Shown piece by piece: positions 1 through 6,516 of a stretch of DNA of 64,000 bases (position 1 is the first letter of the stretch; the number at the start of each line of letters is the position of its first letter). The position numbers were made by a program, and so were the translations under genes. This DNA is from Tenacibaculum sp. M341 (GTDB lineage Bacteria > Bacteroidota > Bacteroidia > Flavobacteriales > Flavobacteriaceae). The stretch covers positions 146,054 through 210,053 of the forward strand of contig NZ_SJXJ01000007.1 of assembly GCF_004337695.1 (NCBI RefSeq), written 5' to 3'. The notes below the pieces were generated by a model that worked only from the letters and a program-made list of their open reading frames with translations, made no database searches and was not told where the DNA came from.

Positions 1-267
1 AACCCCAGAAGAATTGATACCTATTTGAAAAGTACCTAAGGAATCTAACTTTACAATTTTTCCTTGAGATAATTGATCCAAAATATTGTGCACTAATGAA
101 AGTACTACAGCATAACAATCAGCTTCTCTAACCGTACTTTGGTTAGAAATTAAAAACGCAAGGCGCTCTAAATCGGTAATACCATCTCCAATGGCATGTA
201 AATAATGTTTTTTAGGCGCAGTAATGTCTTGTGGATTTACTTTTTCAATTCTTTTTACGTTAATCAT
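1..267 (-). CDS. HU-family DNA-binding protein, partial (C-terminus off the left edge)
   Basis: The reverse-strand frame opens with ATG at 267-265 and stays open to the window edge, giving 89 residues that begin MINVKRIEKVNPQD. The pattern (NPQD near the start, then TVREADCYAVV, then GKIVKLDSLGTFQIG) matches the HU-related family common in Bacteroidota: small basic nucleoid proteins that bind and bend DNA as dimers. The family is usually about 120-150 residues, so roughly a third is missing beyond position 1. The frame is uninterrupted and the start has no plausible upstream rival. The family assignment is from recalled sequence pattern; the exact role (general nucleoid protein or a specialised paralogue) cannot be told. 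Confidence 0.85.
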   Translation of the reverse strand, partial: MINVKRIEKVNPQDITAPKKHYLHAIGDGITDLERLAFLISNQSTVREADCYAVVLSLVHNILDQLSQGKIVKLDSLGTFQIGINSSGV

Positions 268-818
268 AATTTTTTGGTTTTAGTGTAGTAAAGTTATTTT
301 TACTACAGGTTACACTTTTCATTTATAGCCATTTTTACTGTATAGCTTGTGGTTCAAAAATAATATTTAATACAGTTTAGCTGTTTAAAAACAGTCGTTT
401 GTATCTGTAGTTGCAGTAAAAAGAGTTTTAAGAATTATGGAATTTGCACTCAATGTACTGTGGGGTTCTCTAATTTTAAATTATATTAGATGCACAATAA
501 AGAAGATAGAATTATTTTTAGAGCTTAATAGTAAAAATCATATTTAGAAAGAGGTGTAACTTTTTGATTTAAAATAACTAAAAATACGAGTAAATGTCTG
601 TTCGAGCGCAGTCGAGAACTTTTTGTTCAGTACATCAAACAACTATAGTATTTAATAAGAGTTATTAAAGTTCAGGTATAACCAAAAAATACGTAGCTAA
701 TTACTAAACTCTATTACTTTATTTAAAAAGGAAAATATATTTTATGGCACAATGTATGCTATAAAAAGTAAAAGATTAACAAACCGAATAATCTTAATTA
801 AACTTAAGAAACAAATTA
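268..818. other. Intergenic region with one degenerate dispersed-repeat fragment
   Basis: This 551-base AT-rich stretch separates the divergent HU-like gene and the response regulator. I see no convincing gene in it. It should hold promoters for both neighbours, but no clean TTG-N19-TAnnTTTG pair is evident. At 601-620 it carries a GC-richer string unlike its surroundings (listed separately). The rest appears featureless. Confidence 0.6.
601..620. repeat. REP-like intergenic repeat fragment
   Basis: The string TTCGAGCGCAGTCGAGAACT contains TTCGAGC / GTCGAGAA, an imperfect dyad, and is much richer in G and C than the flanking DNA. Strings of this kind (TTCGAGCGnAGTCGAGAA) are familiar as dispersed intergenic repeats in flavobacterial genomes. 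Only one copy is seen here, so its repeat nature rests on recalled knowledge. Confidence 0.4.
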
Positions 819-1982
819 ATGAGCAAAATATTAATCATAGAAGACGAAGCGGCAATTCGTAGAGTATTAAAAAAGATCATATCAGAAGAAAATGACAGTT
901 ATCAAGTAGAAGAAGCAGAAGATGGTTTAGCGGGAATTGACTTGATTAAAAATAATGATTACGATTTGGTATTGTGTGATATAAAAATGCCAAAAATGGA
1001 TGGGGTAGAGGTACTGGAAAAAGCCAGAAAACTAAAACCTGAAATTCCTATTGTAATGATTTCTGGACACGGAGATTTAGATACAGCGGTAAACACCATG
1101 CGTTTAGGAGCCTTTGATTATATATCTAAACCACCAGATTTAAATCGCTTATTAAATACGGTTCGTAATGCATTAGATAGAAAAGAGTTGGTTGTAGAAA
1201 ACAAGCGACTTAAAAAGAAGGTGAGTAAGAATTATGAAATGATTGGCGAAAGTGAAGCGATTACTCATATAAAAGATATTATTGAAAAAGTAGCAGCTAC
1301 AGATGCACGTGTTTTAATTACAGGTCCGAACGGAACTGGTAAAGAGTTGGTAGCACATTGGTTGCACGAAAAATCAGACAGAGTAAAAGCTCCAATGATT
1401 GAGGTGAATTGTGCTGCAATTCCATCAGAATTAATTGAAAGTGAGTTGTTCGGTCATGTAAAAGGAAGTTTTACAGGAGCCAATAAAGATAGAGCGGGTA
1501 AGTTTGAAGCAGCAAATGGAGGTACTATTTTTTTAGATGAAATAGGAGATATGAGTTTATCTGCTCAAGCAAAGGTATTACGTGCTTTACAAGAAAATAG
1601 AATTTCTAGAGTAGGTTCTGATAAGGATATTAAAGTAAACGTACGCGTATTAGCAGCTACCAATAAAGATTTAAAAAATGAAATAGCTGAAGGACGTTTT
1701 AGAGAAGATTTATACCATCGTTTAGCTGTAATTTTAATTAAAGTTCCTGCTTTAAATGATAGAAGAGAAGATATTCCTTTATTAATAGATTTCTTTACAG
1801 ATAAGATAGCCAAAGAACAAGGTACACCTAAAAAGAGTTTTACCAAAGGAGCTGTAAAGTTATTGCAAGAATATGATTGGACTGGTAACATTCGTGAATT
1901 ACGTAATGTAGTTGAACGTTTAATTATTCTTGGAGAAAAAGAGGTTTCTGAAAATGATGTAAAACTTTTTGCAAGCAAGTAA
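819..1982 (+). CDS. Sigma-54-type response regulator (REC-AAA+) lacking a DNA-binding domain
   Basis: The 387-residue protein has an N-terminal receiver domain (about 1-120, phospho-acceptor Asp54 in LVLCDIKMP) and a central AAA+ sigma-54 interaction domain. It shows a Walker A (GPNGTGKE, 169-176), the sigma-54 contact loop as GSFTGA (216-221, usually GAFTGA) and a Walker B (GTIFLDEIGD, around 235-244). It ends at about residue 387, right after the AAA+ lid, so the C-terminal Fis-type helix-turn-helix of NtrC relatives is absent. It would be an ATPase that remodels sigma-54 polymerase after phosphorylation, probably acting from solution or through a partner. No sensor kinase gene is adjacent. 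ATG at 819 is the only sensible start, and a terminator follows at 2038. Confidence 0.9.
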   Translation: MSKILIIEDEAAIRRVLKKIISEENDSYQVEEAEDGLAGIDLIKNNDYDLVLCDIKMPKMDGVEVLEKARKLKPEIPIVMISGHGDLDTAVNTMRLGAFDYISKPPDLNRLLNTVRNALDRKELVVENKRLKKKVSKNYEMIGESEAITHIKDIIEKVAATDARVLITGPNGTGKELVAHWLHEKSDRVKAPMIEVNCAAIPSELIESELFGHVKGSFTGANKDRAGKFEAANGGTIFLDEIGDMSLSAQAKVLRALQENRISRVGSDKDIKVNVRVLAATNKDLKNEIAEGRFREDLYHRLAVILIKVPALNDRREDIPLLIDFFTDKIAKEQGTPKKSFTKGAVKLLQEYDWTGNIRELRNVVERLIILGEKEVSENDVKLFASK

Positions 1983-2037
1983 ATAGTATTATTTGAGGCG
2001 TAAGCTTCGTTTAATTCTATTAGAATACATTTAGAGA

Positions 2038-2072
2038 AAGGCTGTTTTGAATACCAAAGCAGCCTTTTTATA
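2038..2072 (+). terminator. Rho-independent terminator after the response regulator
   Basis: AAGGCTG at 2038 pairs with CAGCCTT, extended inward by TTTG/CAAA around a short loop, and is followed by a T run. It lies 55 bases after the response-regulator stop and just before the end of the convergent peptide gene. Confidence 0.75.
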
Positions 2073-2077
2073 TGTTT

Positions 2078-2287
2078 TTACAATACTACCTCAATGTGTG
2101 GAGGTAAAATATGCTTTACATCACATTTATTATATCTCCATTCACAAACTTCTGTTTCTAAACATTCGTGTGGATGTTCGATACGAGCACAACCACCTAC
2201 AATTACATAACCAAAACCTCCGTTAATAGATTTTTGTTCTTTTTGATTTAACAATTTCCCACCGATACTGTAAATTGATTTTTTCAT
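2078..2287 (-). CDS. Small secreted Cys-containing peptide with double-glycine-type leader
   Basis: The 69-residue product begins MKKSIYSIGGKLLNQKEQ and then has KSINGG, the leader pattern of bacteroidete 'GG-leader' precursors (peptide or bacteriocin-like substrates of peptidase-containing ABC exporters). Cleavage after GG would release about 45 residues with four cysteines (spacing C8C5C6C). The frame extends upstream to 2335, but ATG at 2287 aligns exactly with the starts of the related genes at 26946 and 27234. No processing or export gene is nearby. The mature function (toxin, signal or structural) is unknown. A conserved upstream element is at 2323-2353. Confidence 0.7.
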   Translation of the reverse strand: MKKSIYSIGGKLLNQKEQKSINGGFGYVIVGGCARIEHPHECLETEVCEWRYNKCDVKHILPPHIEVVL

Positions 2288-2322
2288 TATAAAAATATTT
2301 AAAGATTGTTTAAGTATGTGAT

Positions 2323-2353
2323 CATTTAAAGACATTCACAAGCTATGTCTGTT
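2323..2353 (-). promoter_or_regulatory. Conserved element upstream of the leader-peptide gene (copy 1)
   Basis: This 31-base element begins 36 bases upstream of the peptide start and matches 24 of 31 bases of the element at 27270-27300, which lies at the same distance from its own peptide start. It contains an inverted repeat, AGACAT (2330-2335) and ATGTCT (2345-2350). It may be an operator or an activator site; which protein binds is unknown. Confidence 0.55.
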
Positions 2354-2439
2354 GTCTTTACAGTAGTTGAAAAAATTATAACATCATGAAACACAACATG
2401 TCAAATATAGCATTCACTTATGCCGAGAAACAATTAAAA

Positions 2440-2467
2440 TATACTCAAATTTGTAAATTTGAGTATA
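2440..2467. repeat. Perfect 13-bp inverted repeat
   Basis: TATACTCAAATTT at 2440-2452 is followed by GT and its exact reverse complement at 2455-2467. It has no T run on either side and lies midway between divergent promoters, so an operator or a recombination site fits better than a terminator. Confidence 0.65.
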
Positions 2468-2602
2468 AATACCAAGAGTTTAATATGTTGTTTATTAGTG
2501 TTTTATGTTGTTTTTTGTTGTGTGTGGTTTAGGTGAGACTATAAGTAGGTATAAGTTGTTTAAAATTTTAATAGGTTTGTAATAACCTAAAATAATAATT
2601 AT

Positions 2603-2848
2603 ATGAAATTAAAGATGTTACAAGCAAAAGTTTTGAAAAAAGAAGAATTAAAACAGATTCATGCAGGTGTTGCTCCAGATTGTGAACCAGGAGAAATAGT
2701 AGTGCATATTCCAGGTACAGGTTTAGTATGTAGACCTAGTTCTTGTGGATGGGAAATACTAGATTTATCTGGAGACACTTCTGGAGGGGAAACAGACTCA
2801 GATGATTCTAGATTAGGTTTACCATTAAATTTTGGAGGAGGTTTATAA
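2603..2848 (+). CDS. Small leader-peptide precursor (HAG-type cleavage site)
   Basis: The 81-residue product begins MKLKMLQAKVLKKEELKQIHAG, which resembles double-glycine leaders (amphipathic, EEL..I..G) with AG in place of GG. The remaining 59 residues include three cysteines (DCEPG, VCRPSSCG), an acidic Ser/Asp-rich stretch and a glycine-rich end. Its stop overlaps the stop of the convergent TPR-AraC gene by six bases (2843-2848). It may be a secreted peptide exported like its divergent neighbour. The family is not one I can name, and the leader call is by resemblance. Confidence 0.6.
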   Translation: MKLKMLQAKVLKKEELKQIHAGVAPDCEPGEIVVHIPGTGLVCRPSSCGWEILDLSGDTSGGETDSDDSRLGLPLNFGGGL

Positions 2849-4543
2849 ATCTTCCTTTTTAAGCTCTTTAAGGTATTGGGAGGGGGTTACTTTTAGTAAC
2901 TTTTTAAAGTTTGAATTAAACGAGTTTGTACTTTTGTAACCCGCTTCTTGTGCTAGAGCGTTAATAGTGTAGTTTCTATAGTTTTTTTGATGTTCTAATT
3001 TAGATACAATGCTATTAATTTTTAGTTTGTTTGTATATTCGGCAAACGTAATTCCTAGATTTTCATTTACAGTTTTAGATAAATAACTAGAATTTGTTTT
3101 TAGTTTTTTAGCAATGGTGTTTAATGTATAATTAGGTTTACAAAATAGTTCTTCTTTTTCTAAACCTTTTAATTTTGTTAGTAATGCGAGGGCATTATCA
3201 TCTGATAAACTAGAAGATTTTGATAAGCTGTCCTTAGAAATTTCTGTTTGAAGTTCCGAAATTCTTGTCGTCAATAGATGAATGTTTTTTTGATTTTCTT
3301 TTCTGATATACATAAAGTAAAGTAACACTAAACTAAAAATGACAATAGATGCTATTAAAAGGTATCGGTAGATTGTGTTTTTATGTTTCTGATCAGTATA
3401 GTTTTTGATGTATCCCTTTATTTCTTTTTCTCTATTTTTTTTATGTACAATATCATTTACAGATAAATTAGTGTTGTTTTTGTTTATAAGATGTTTTTCT
3501 AACTTTTCAACATACAGATTTGCAAACTCTAAAGCTTTTGAAGCGTTCTTTTTTTCTTCCTGTATTTTGAATAAATAAAAGTAAGATTTTGCTTCATTGT
3601 CAAGTAGTTGAAAGTTAGCCCAAGTACTGTTGTGTAACTGTTCTAAAAAAATAGCTTCTGCAGAAGTAAAATTTTTTGCATGGTATTGACATTCGGCTAC
3701 TCTAAATAATATTTGAGCTACTCGTTTTGGATAGTTCTTCTGTTTGAATATTTCTAATCCTCTTTGATAAAACTTTTTAGCATCGTTATATTTTTCTTGA
3801 TGAAAATTTATATCGGCATTTAATAAAAACAACGAACCTTTATAGTTGTGTATATTGTATCTGTGAGCATTTATATTGGCTAACGCAACATATTTTTTAG
3901 TAGAATCTATATACGTGGTATATCTTTTTTTATCAGCTAAAAACAGATTTATTGATCGGTTGGCTGCTTTTACCAGTTCTCTTATATATTCTTTCTTTAA
4001 ATCATTATTGTTATCAAAGTCAGCAATACTTTTAATTGTTTTTAAACTAATACTGCTAATTTCTAAAGCTTTTTGATGTTTTTTAGATAATGAATACGCT
4101 CTTGCTAAAGAAGATTGAAGCTTTATTTTTAAGATAGGAGCACACTTTGTGTCACAAATTTGTAGAGCATCATTTAAAACATGAATAGCTTCTGGCAATT
4201 GGTGTTGTTCAATATTATGAAGCGCAAATAACAACTGAATATTAGCATTAATTTCTGTGTCAGGATTGTTTACTGTATGTAATTCTGAAAATGATTTTTT
4301 AAAAAGAGTATCTGCTACAGCATATTTAGAGCGTAATGTATGAATGTAAGCTTTGCCAGCGTAACCATATGCTTTTTCTTCTTTAGTTTGATTTGAAGAA
4401 ATTAAATGATTGGTGAAAGCTAGTGCACTATCTTTATTTTTAGAAAGTAATTTGTTGTAAGAGGAAATTAAATGTTGAGCTCTTTGTGAGTGTAAAGAAA
4501 TAACGATTAAAAAAAGGAACAGTGTAAGTTTTTTAATTTTCAT
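2843..4543 (-). CDS. Membrane TPR protein with C-terminal AraC-type DNA-binding domain
   Basis: The 566-residue protein has an N-terminal signal sequence (about 1-19), a long region of tetratricopeptide-like helices (about 20-370), one transmembrane segment (TIYRYLLIASIVIFSLVLLY, about 385-405), a short coiled linker and an AraC/XylS helix-turn-helix domain in the last 90 residues (LAQEAGYKSTNSFNSNFKKL is the second helix-turn-helix). This TPR-TM-AraC layout is common in flavobacteria. The TPR part is predicted to be periplasmic and the DNA-binding part cytoplasmic, making a one-protein transmembrane regulator. Targets are unknown; the adjacent leader-peptide genes are candidates by proximity only. 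ATG at 4543 precedes a good signal peptide. Confidence 0.85.
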   Translation of the reverse strand: MKIKKLTLFLFLIVISLHSQRAQHLISSYNKLLSKNKDSALAFTNHLISSNQTKEEKAYGYAGKAYIHTLRSKYAVADTLFKKSFSELHTVNNPDTEINANIQLLFALHNIEQHQLPEAIHVLNDALQICDTKCAPILKIKLQSSLARAYSLSKKHQKALEISSISLKTIKSIADFDNNNDLKKEYIRELVKAANRSINLFLADKKRYTTYIDSTKKYVALANINAHRYNIHNYKGSLFLLNADINFHQEKYNDAKKFYQRGLEIFKQKNYPKRVAQILFRVAECQYHAKNFTSAEAIFLEQLHNSTWANFQLLDNEAKSYFYLFKIQEEKKNASKALEFANLYVEKLEKHLINKNNTNLSVNDIVHKKNREKEIKGYIKNYTDQKHKNTIYRYLLIASIVIFSLVLLYFMYIRKENQKNIHLLTTRISELQTEISKDSLSKSSSLSDDNALALLTKLKGLEKEELFCKPNYTLNTIAKKLKTNSSYLSKTVNENLGITFAEYTNKLKINSIVSKLEHQKNYRNYTINALAQEAGYKSTNSFNSNFKKLLKVTPSQYLKELKKEDL

Positions 4544-5114
4544 TAAGCGTTTAATTTTCTGATAGCAATCAAATATAATTAAATTTTAATGGAATGTAAT
4601 AAATTGAAAAAGAAGAGCATTGCTCTTCTTTTTCGTAGTAGTTAACTTAATATTAAGCCAAGTAAAATTTATTAAGACATATAGCTCTTTAAAAAAGAAC
4701 TAATAAGAATCATAAACAAATCCCTTCTCAGCATCGTCATTAGTATTTGCATACTAATAGCCTTTATTCAATGTTATAGACTACAAAGCTACTAAATTTA
4801 ATTATGACTTTTGTTAAATTTAACGCAACAAGATGTTAATAGTTAAATCTATTACAGATAAAAGTATTCTGTAAATTATAAACCTATTCTTTTAGTATTC
4901 CGTCTTTTTTATTCACAAACTATTTTACTGAGAATTTAGCCTAACCAACTTTAAATAGTTGATTTCGATTGTTGTGAGTTGCTATAATCAATAAAATTTA
5001 TTGTAGAATAAGATTTTTCTTATTCATTTTCTCTCTTTTTAGTTGAAAAGAGAATATTTTTGTACCAGAAATTAAAGTATATATTTTAATAATAACATAA
5101 TAAAGAATTAAAAA
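4544..5114. other. Divergent intergenic region with hairpins, no gene seen
   Basis: The 571 bases lie between the TPR-AraC gene and the peroxiredoxin gene. A strong inverted repeat sits at 4606-4634 (listed separately). A second perfect one is ATTAGTAT (4739-4746), TTGC, ATACTAAT (4751-4758). TATTTTTG at 5055-5062 is a likely -7 box for the peroxiredoxin, with no clear TTG at the right spacing. No open frame with recognisable content is present; a small RNA is possible but not shown. Confidence 0.55.
4606..4634. repeat. Long inverted repeat ending in a T tract (hairpin)
   Basis: GAAAAAGAAGAGCA is followed by one base and its exact reverse complement TGCTCTTCTTTTTC. It looks like a bidirectional terminator, yet no annotated gene ends here. 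The flanking genes both start away from it (4543 minus, 5115 plus). It may terminate an unseen small transcript, or attenuate transcription toward the TPR-AraC gene. Confidence 0.6.
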
Positions 5115-5756
5115 ATGGCGACATTAGTTGGTAAAAAATTTCCAGATTTAAACGTAGACGCAATGAACGAAATGGGGGATACGTTCAAAGTAAATGTATT
5201 AGAAGAAGCTGTAAACAATAAGAAGAAAGTAGTATTATTTTGGTACCCAAAAGATTTTACTTTTGTTTGTCCTACAGAATTACACGCTTTTCAAGCTGCT
5301 TTACCAGAGTTTGAAAAAAGAAATACTATTGTAATTGGTGCTTCATGTGATACTCCAGAAGTACACTTTGCTTGGTTAAATCAATCTAAAGATAACGGAG
5401 GAATTGAAGGTGTAACTTACCCTTTATTAGCTGATAGCAACCGTAACTTATCTTCAATCTTAGGTATTTTAGATATTTCTAACGAAACTTATGATGAGGC
5501 TACAGGTACTGTACAAGTAGAAGGAGATAACGTAACTTACAGAGCTACTTACATTATTGATGAAGAAGGTACAGTTGTACACGAAGGTGTAAACCACATG
5601 CCATTAGGAAGAAATGTAAATGAGTTTTTACGTTTAATTGATGCGTATACACACGTACAAGAAAAAGGTGAAGTTTGTCCTGCAAACTGGGAAGAAGGTA
5701 AAGAAGCAATGAAGCCAAATGCTAAAGCTACTGCTGAGTATTTAGCATCTAACTAA
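5115..5756 (+). CDS. Typical 2-Cys peroxiredoxin (AhpC/Prx1 type)
   Basis: The 213-residue protein carries the peroxidatic cysteine Cys52 in FTFVCPTE and a resolving cysteine Cys188 in GEVCPANW, the hallmarks of AhpC/TSA typical 2-Cys peroxiredoxins. These reduce hydrogen peroxide and organic peroxides in the cytoplasm using a thioredoxin-like reductant. The length fits the family. A thioredoxin-fold gene follows after 68 bases, separated by a REP-like hairpin, and could supply electrons. The -7-like box TATTTTTG at 5055-5062 suggests a leader of about 45 bases. ATG at 5115 gives the standard N-terminus. Confidence 0.95.
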   Translation: MATLVGKKFPDLNVDAMNEMGDTFKVNVLEEAVNNKKKVVLFWYPKDFTFVCPTELHAFQAALPEFEKRNTIVIGASCDTPEVHFAWLNQSKDNGGIEGVTYPLLADSNRNLSSILGILDISNETYDEATGTVQVEGDNVTYRATYIIDEEGTVVHEGVNHMPLGRNVNEFLRLIDAYTHVQEKGEVCPANWEEGKEAMKPNAKATAEYLASN

Positions 5757-5765
5757 TATTTACAG

Positions 5766-5802
5766 ATTACGAATTACGAATTTTAAATTCGTAGTTCGTA
5801 AT
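5766..5802. repeat. REP-like palindrome (TTACGAATTACGAA type)
   Basis: ATTACGAATTACGAATTT pairs across one base with AAATTCGTAGTTCGTAAT, an 18-base-pair stem with a single mismatch (a G-U pair in RNA). TTACGAA strings in tandem and inverted form are typical of dispersed flavobacterial intergenic repeats. It lies between the peroxiredoxin and thioredoxin genes and could act as a transcript-stabilising or partial termination hairpin. Confidence 0.6.
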
Positions 5803-5824
5803 TCTTAAACTCAAAATTAAAAAC

Positions 5825-6133
5825 ATGGTACAAGAATTAAGTCAAGATAATTTAGCTGAATTAATTTCAGAAAATAAAACAGTAATCGTTCAGTATTCTG
5901 CTACATGGTGTGGTAACTGTAGAATTATGAAGCCAAAGTTTAAAAAGCTTTCTACAGAAAATGAAAACGTATCTTTTGTAATTGTAGATGCAGAAAAATA
6001 CCCAGAGAGTAGAAAATTAGCAACGGTAGATAATTTACCAACGTTTGCAACTTTTGTTGATGGTAAGTTTGTAAACCAAACTCAAACTAACAAGTTTGAT
6101 GTATTAAAAGAATTGGTAAGCGAAGTAGTATAG
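5825..6133 (+). CDS. Thioredoxin-family protein (WCGNC active site)
   Basis: The 102-residue protein has the thioredoxin fold signature VQYSATWCGNCRIMKP with active-site WCGNC (Cys32-type pair) and the cis-proline region NLPTFATF. No signal peptide is present, so it should be a cytoplasmic disulfide reductase. Placed directly after a 2-Cys peroxiredoxin and two bases before the next small gene, it is a plausible dedicated reductant for the peroxidase. The CGNC motif differs from the CGPC of general thioredoxin, which suggests a specialised redox potential or partner. Confidence 0.9.
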   Translation: MVQELSQDNLAELISENKTVIVQYSATWCGNCRIMKPKFKKLSTENENVSFVIVDAEKYPESRKLATVDNLPTFATFVDGKFVNQTQTNKFDVLKELVSEVV

Positions 6134-6135
6134 TT

Positions 6136-6393
6136 ATGAAATTACCAGTAATAAAACATTTAACTTCTTTTATAGAAGAAAACGATCAGGATTATATTTT
6201 AGAAACTATTGAAACTTTAGAAGCTCTTACAGAAGTTCCGTCATTAAAAGACGAAGAATTAGATGTAATAGGAGAGTTGATTTCTAATATGTACGGAGCC
6301 ATTGAAGTTGATAAAATGATTAAAGAAGGAACTCCAAAAAAAGAAGCTTTAAACACTTTTATGAAAAGAGTTTTAGGCTCAATAGATAAATAA
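6136..6393 (+). CDS. Conserved small flavobacterial protein (DUF6952-like)
   Basis: The 85-residue acidic protein starts two bases after the thioredoxin stop and is surely cotranscribed with it. Its sequence (MKLPVIKHLTSFIEEND, then VIGELISNMYGAIEV) is one I associate with a family of unknown function conserved next to thioredoxin and peroxiredoxin genes in flavobacteria, recalled as DUF6952. It lacks cysteines, signal peptide and membrane segments and looks all-helical. It may be a binding partner of the adjacent thioredoxin, but its function is unknown. A terminator follows at once. Confidence 0.8.
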   Translation: MKLPVIKHLTSFIEENDQDYILETIETLEALTEVPSLKDEELDVIGELISNMYGAIEVDKMIKEGTPKKEALNTFMKRVLGSIDK

Positions 6394-6426
6394 AAATCCT
6401 AAGTTTTAAACTTAGGATTTTTATTT
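6392..6426 (+). terminator. Rho-independent terminator of the peroxiredoxin-thioredoxin cluster
   Basis: AAATCCTAAGTTT, one base, AAACTTAGGATTT, then a T run. The same stem sequence recurs at 7412-7447. Confidence 0.85.
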
Positions 6427-6483
6427 TCCCGTTTTTATACTCTTCGATTTTAAAAGTATACTCTTATCTCTACTATTTGAGAA

Positions 6484-6491
6484 TACCTTTG
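6484..6491 (+). promoter_or_regulatory. Probable -7 box for the SnoaL-like lipoprotein gene
   Basis: TACCTTTG fits the bacteroidete TAnnTTTG -7 consensus, 25 bases before the start codon at 6517. A -33 TTG is not evident at the usual spacing. Confidence 0.5.
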
Positions 6492-6516
6492 TTGTATATT
6501 ATAAATTAACATACAA

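Larger units (their letters stand above)
2288..2602. other. Divergent intergenic region between two leader-peptide genes
   Basis: These 315 bases lie between the starts of two oppositely oriented leader-peptide genes. They hold the conserved element at 2323-2353, a strong 28-base inverted repeat at 2440-2467, and a TAGGTTTG -7-like box at 2572-2579 before the plus-strand gene. That box overlaps a 6-base-pair inverted repeat (TAGGTT 2572-2577, AACCTA 2584-2589). No further coding sequence is seen. Confidence 0.6.
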
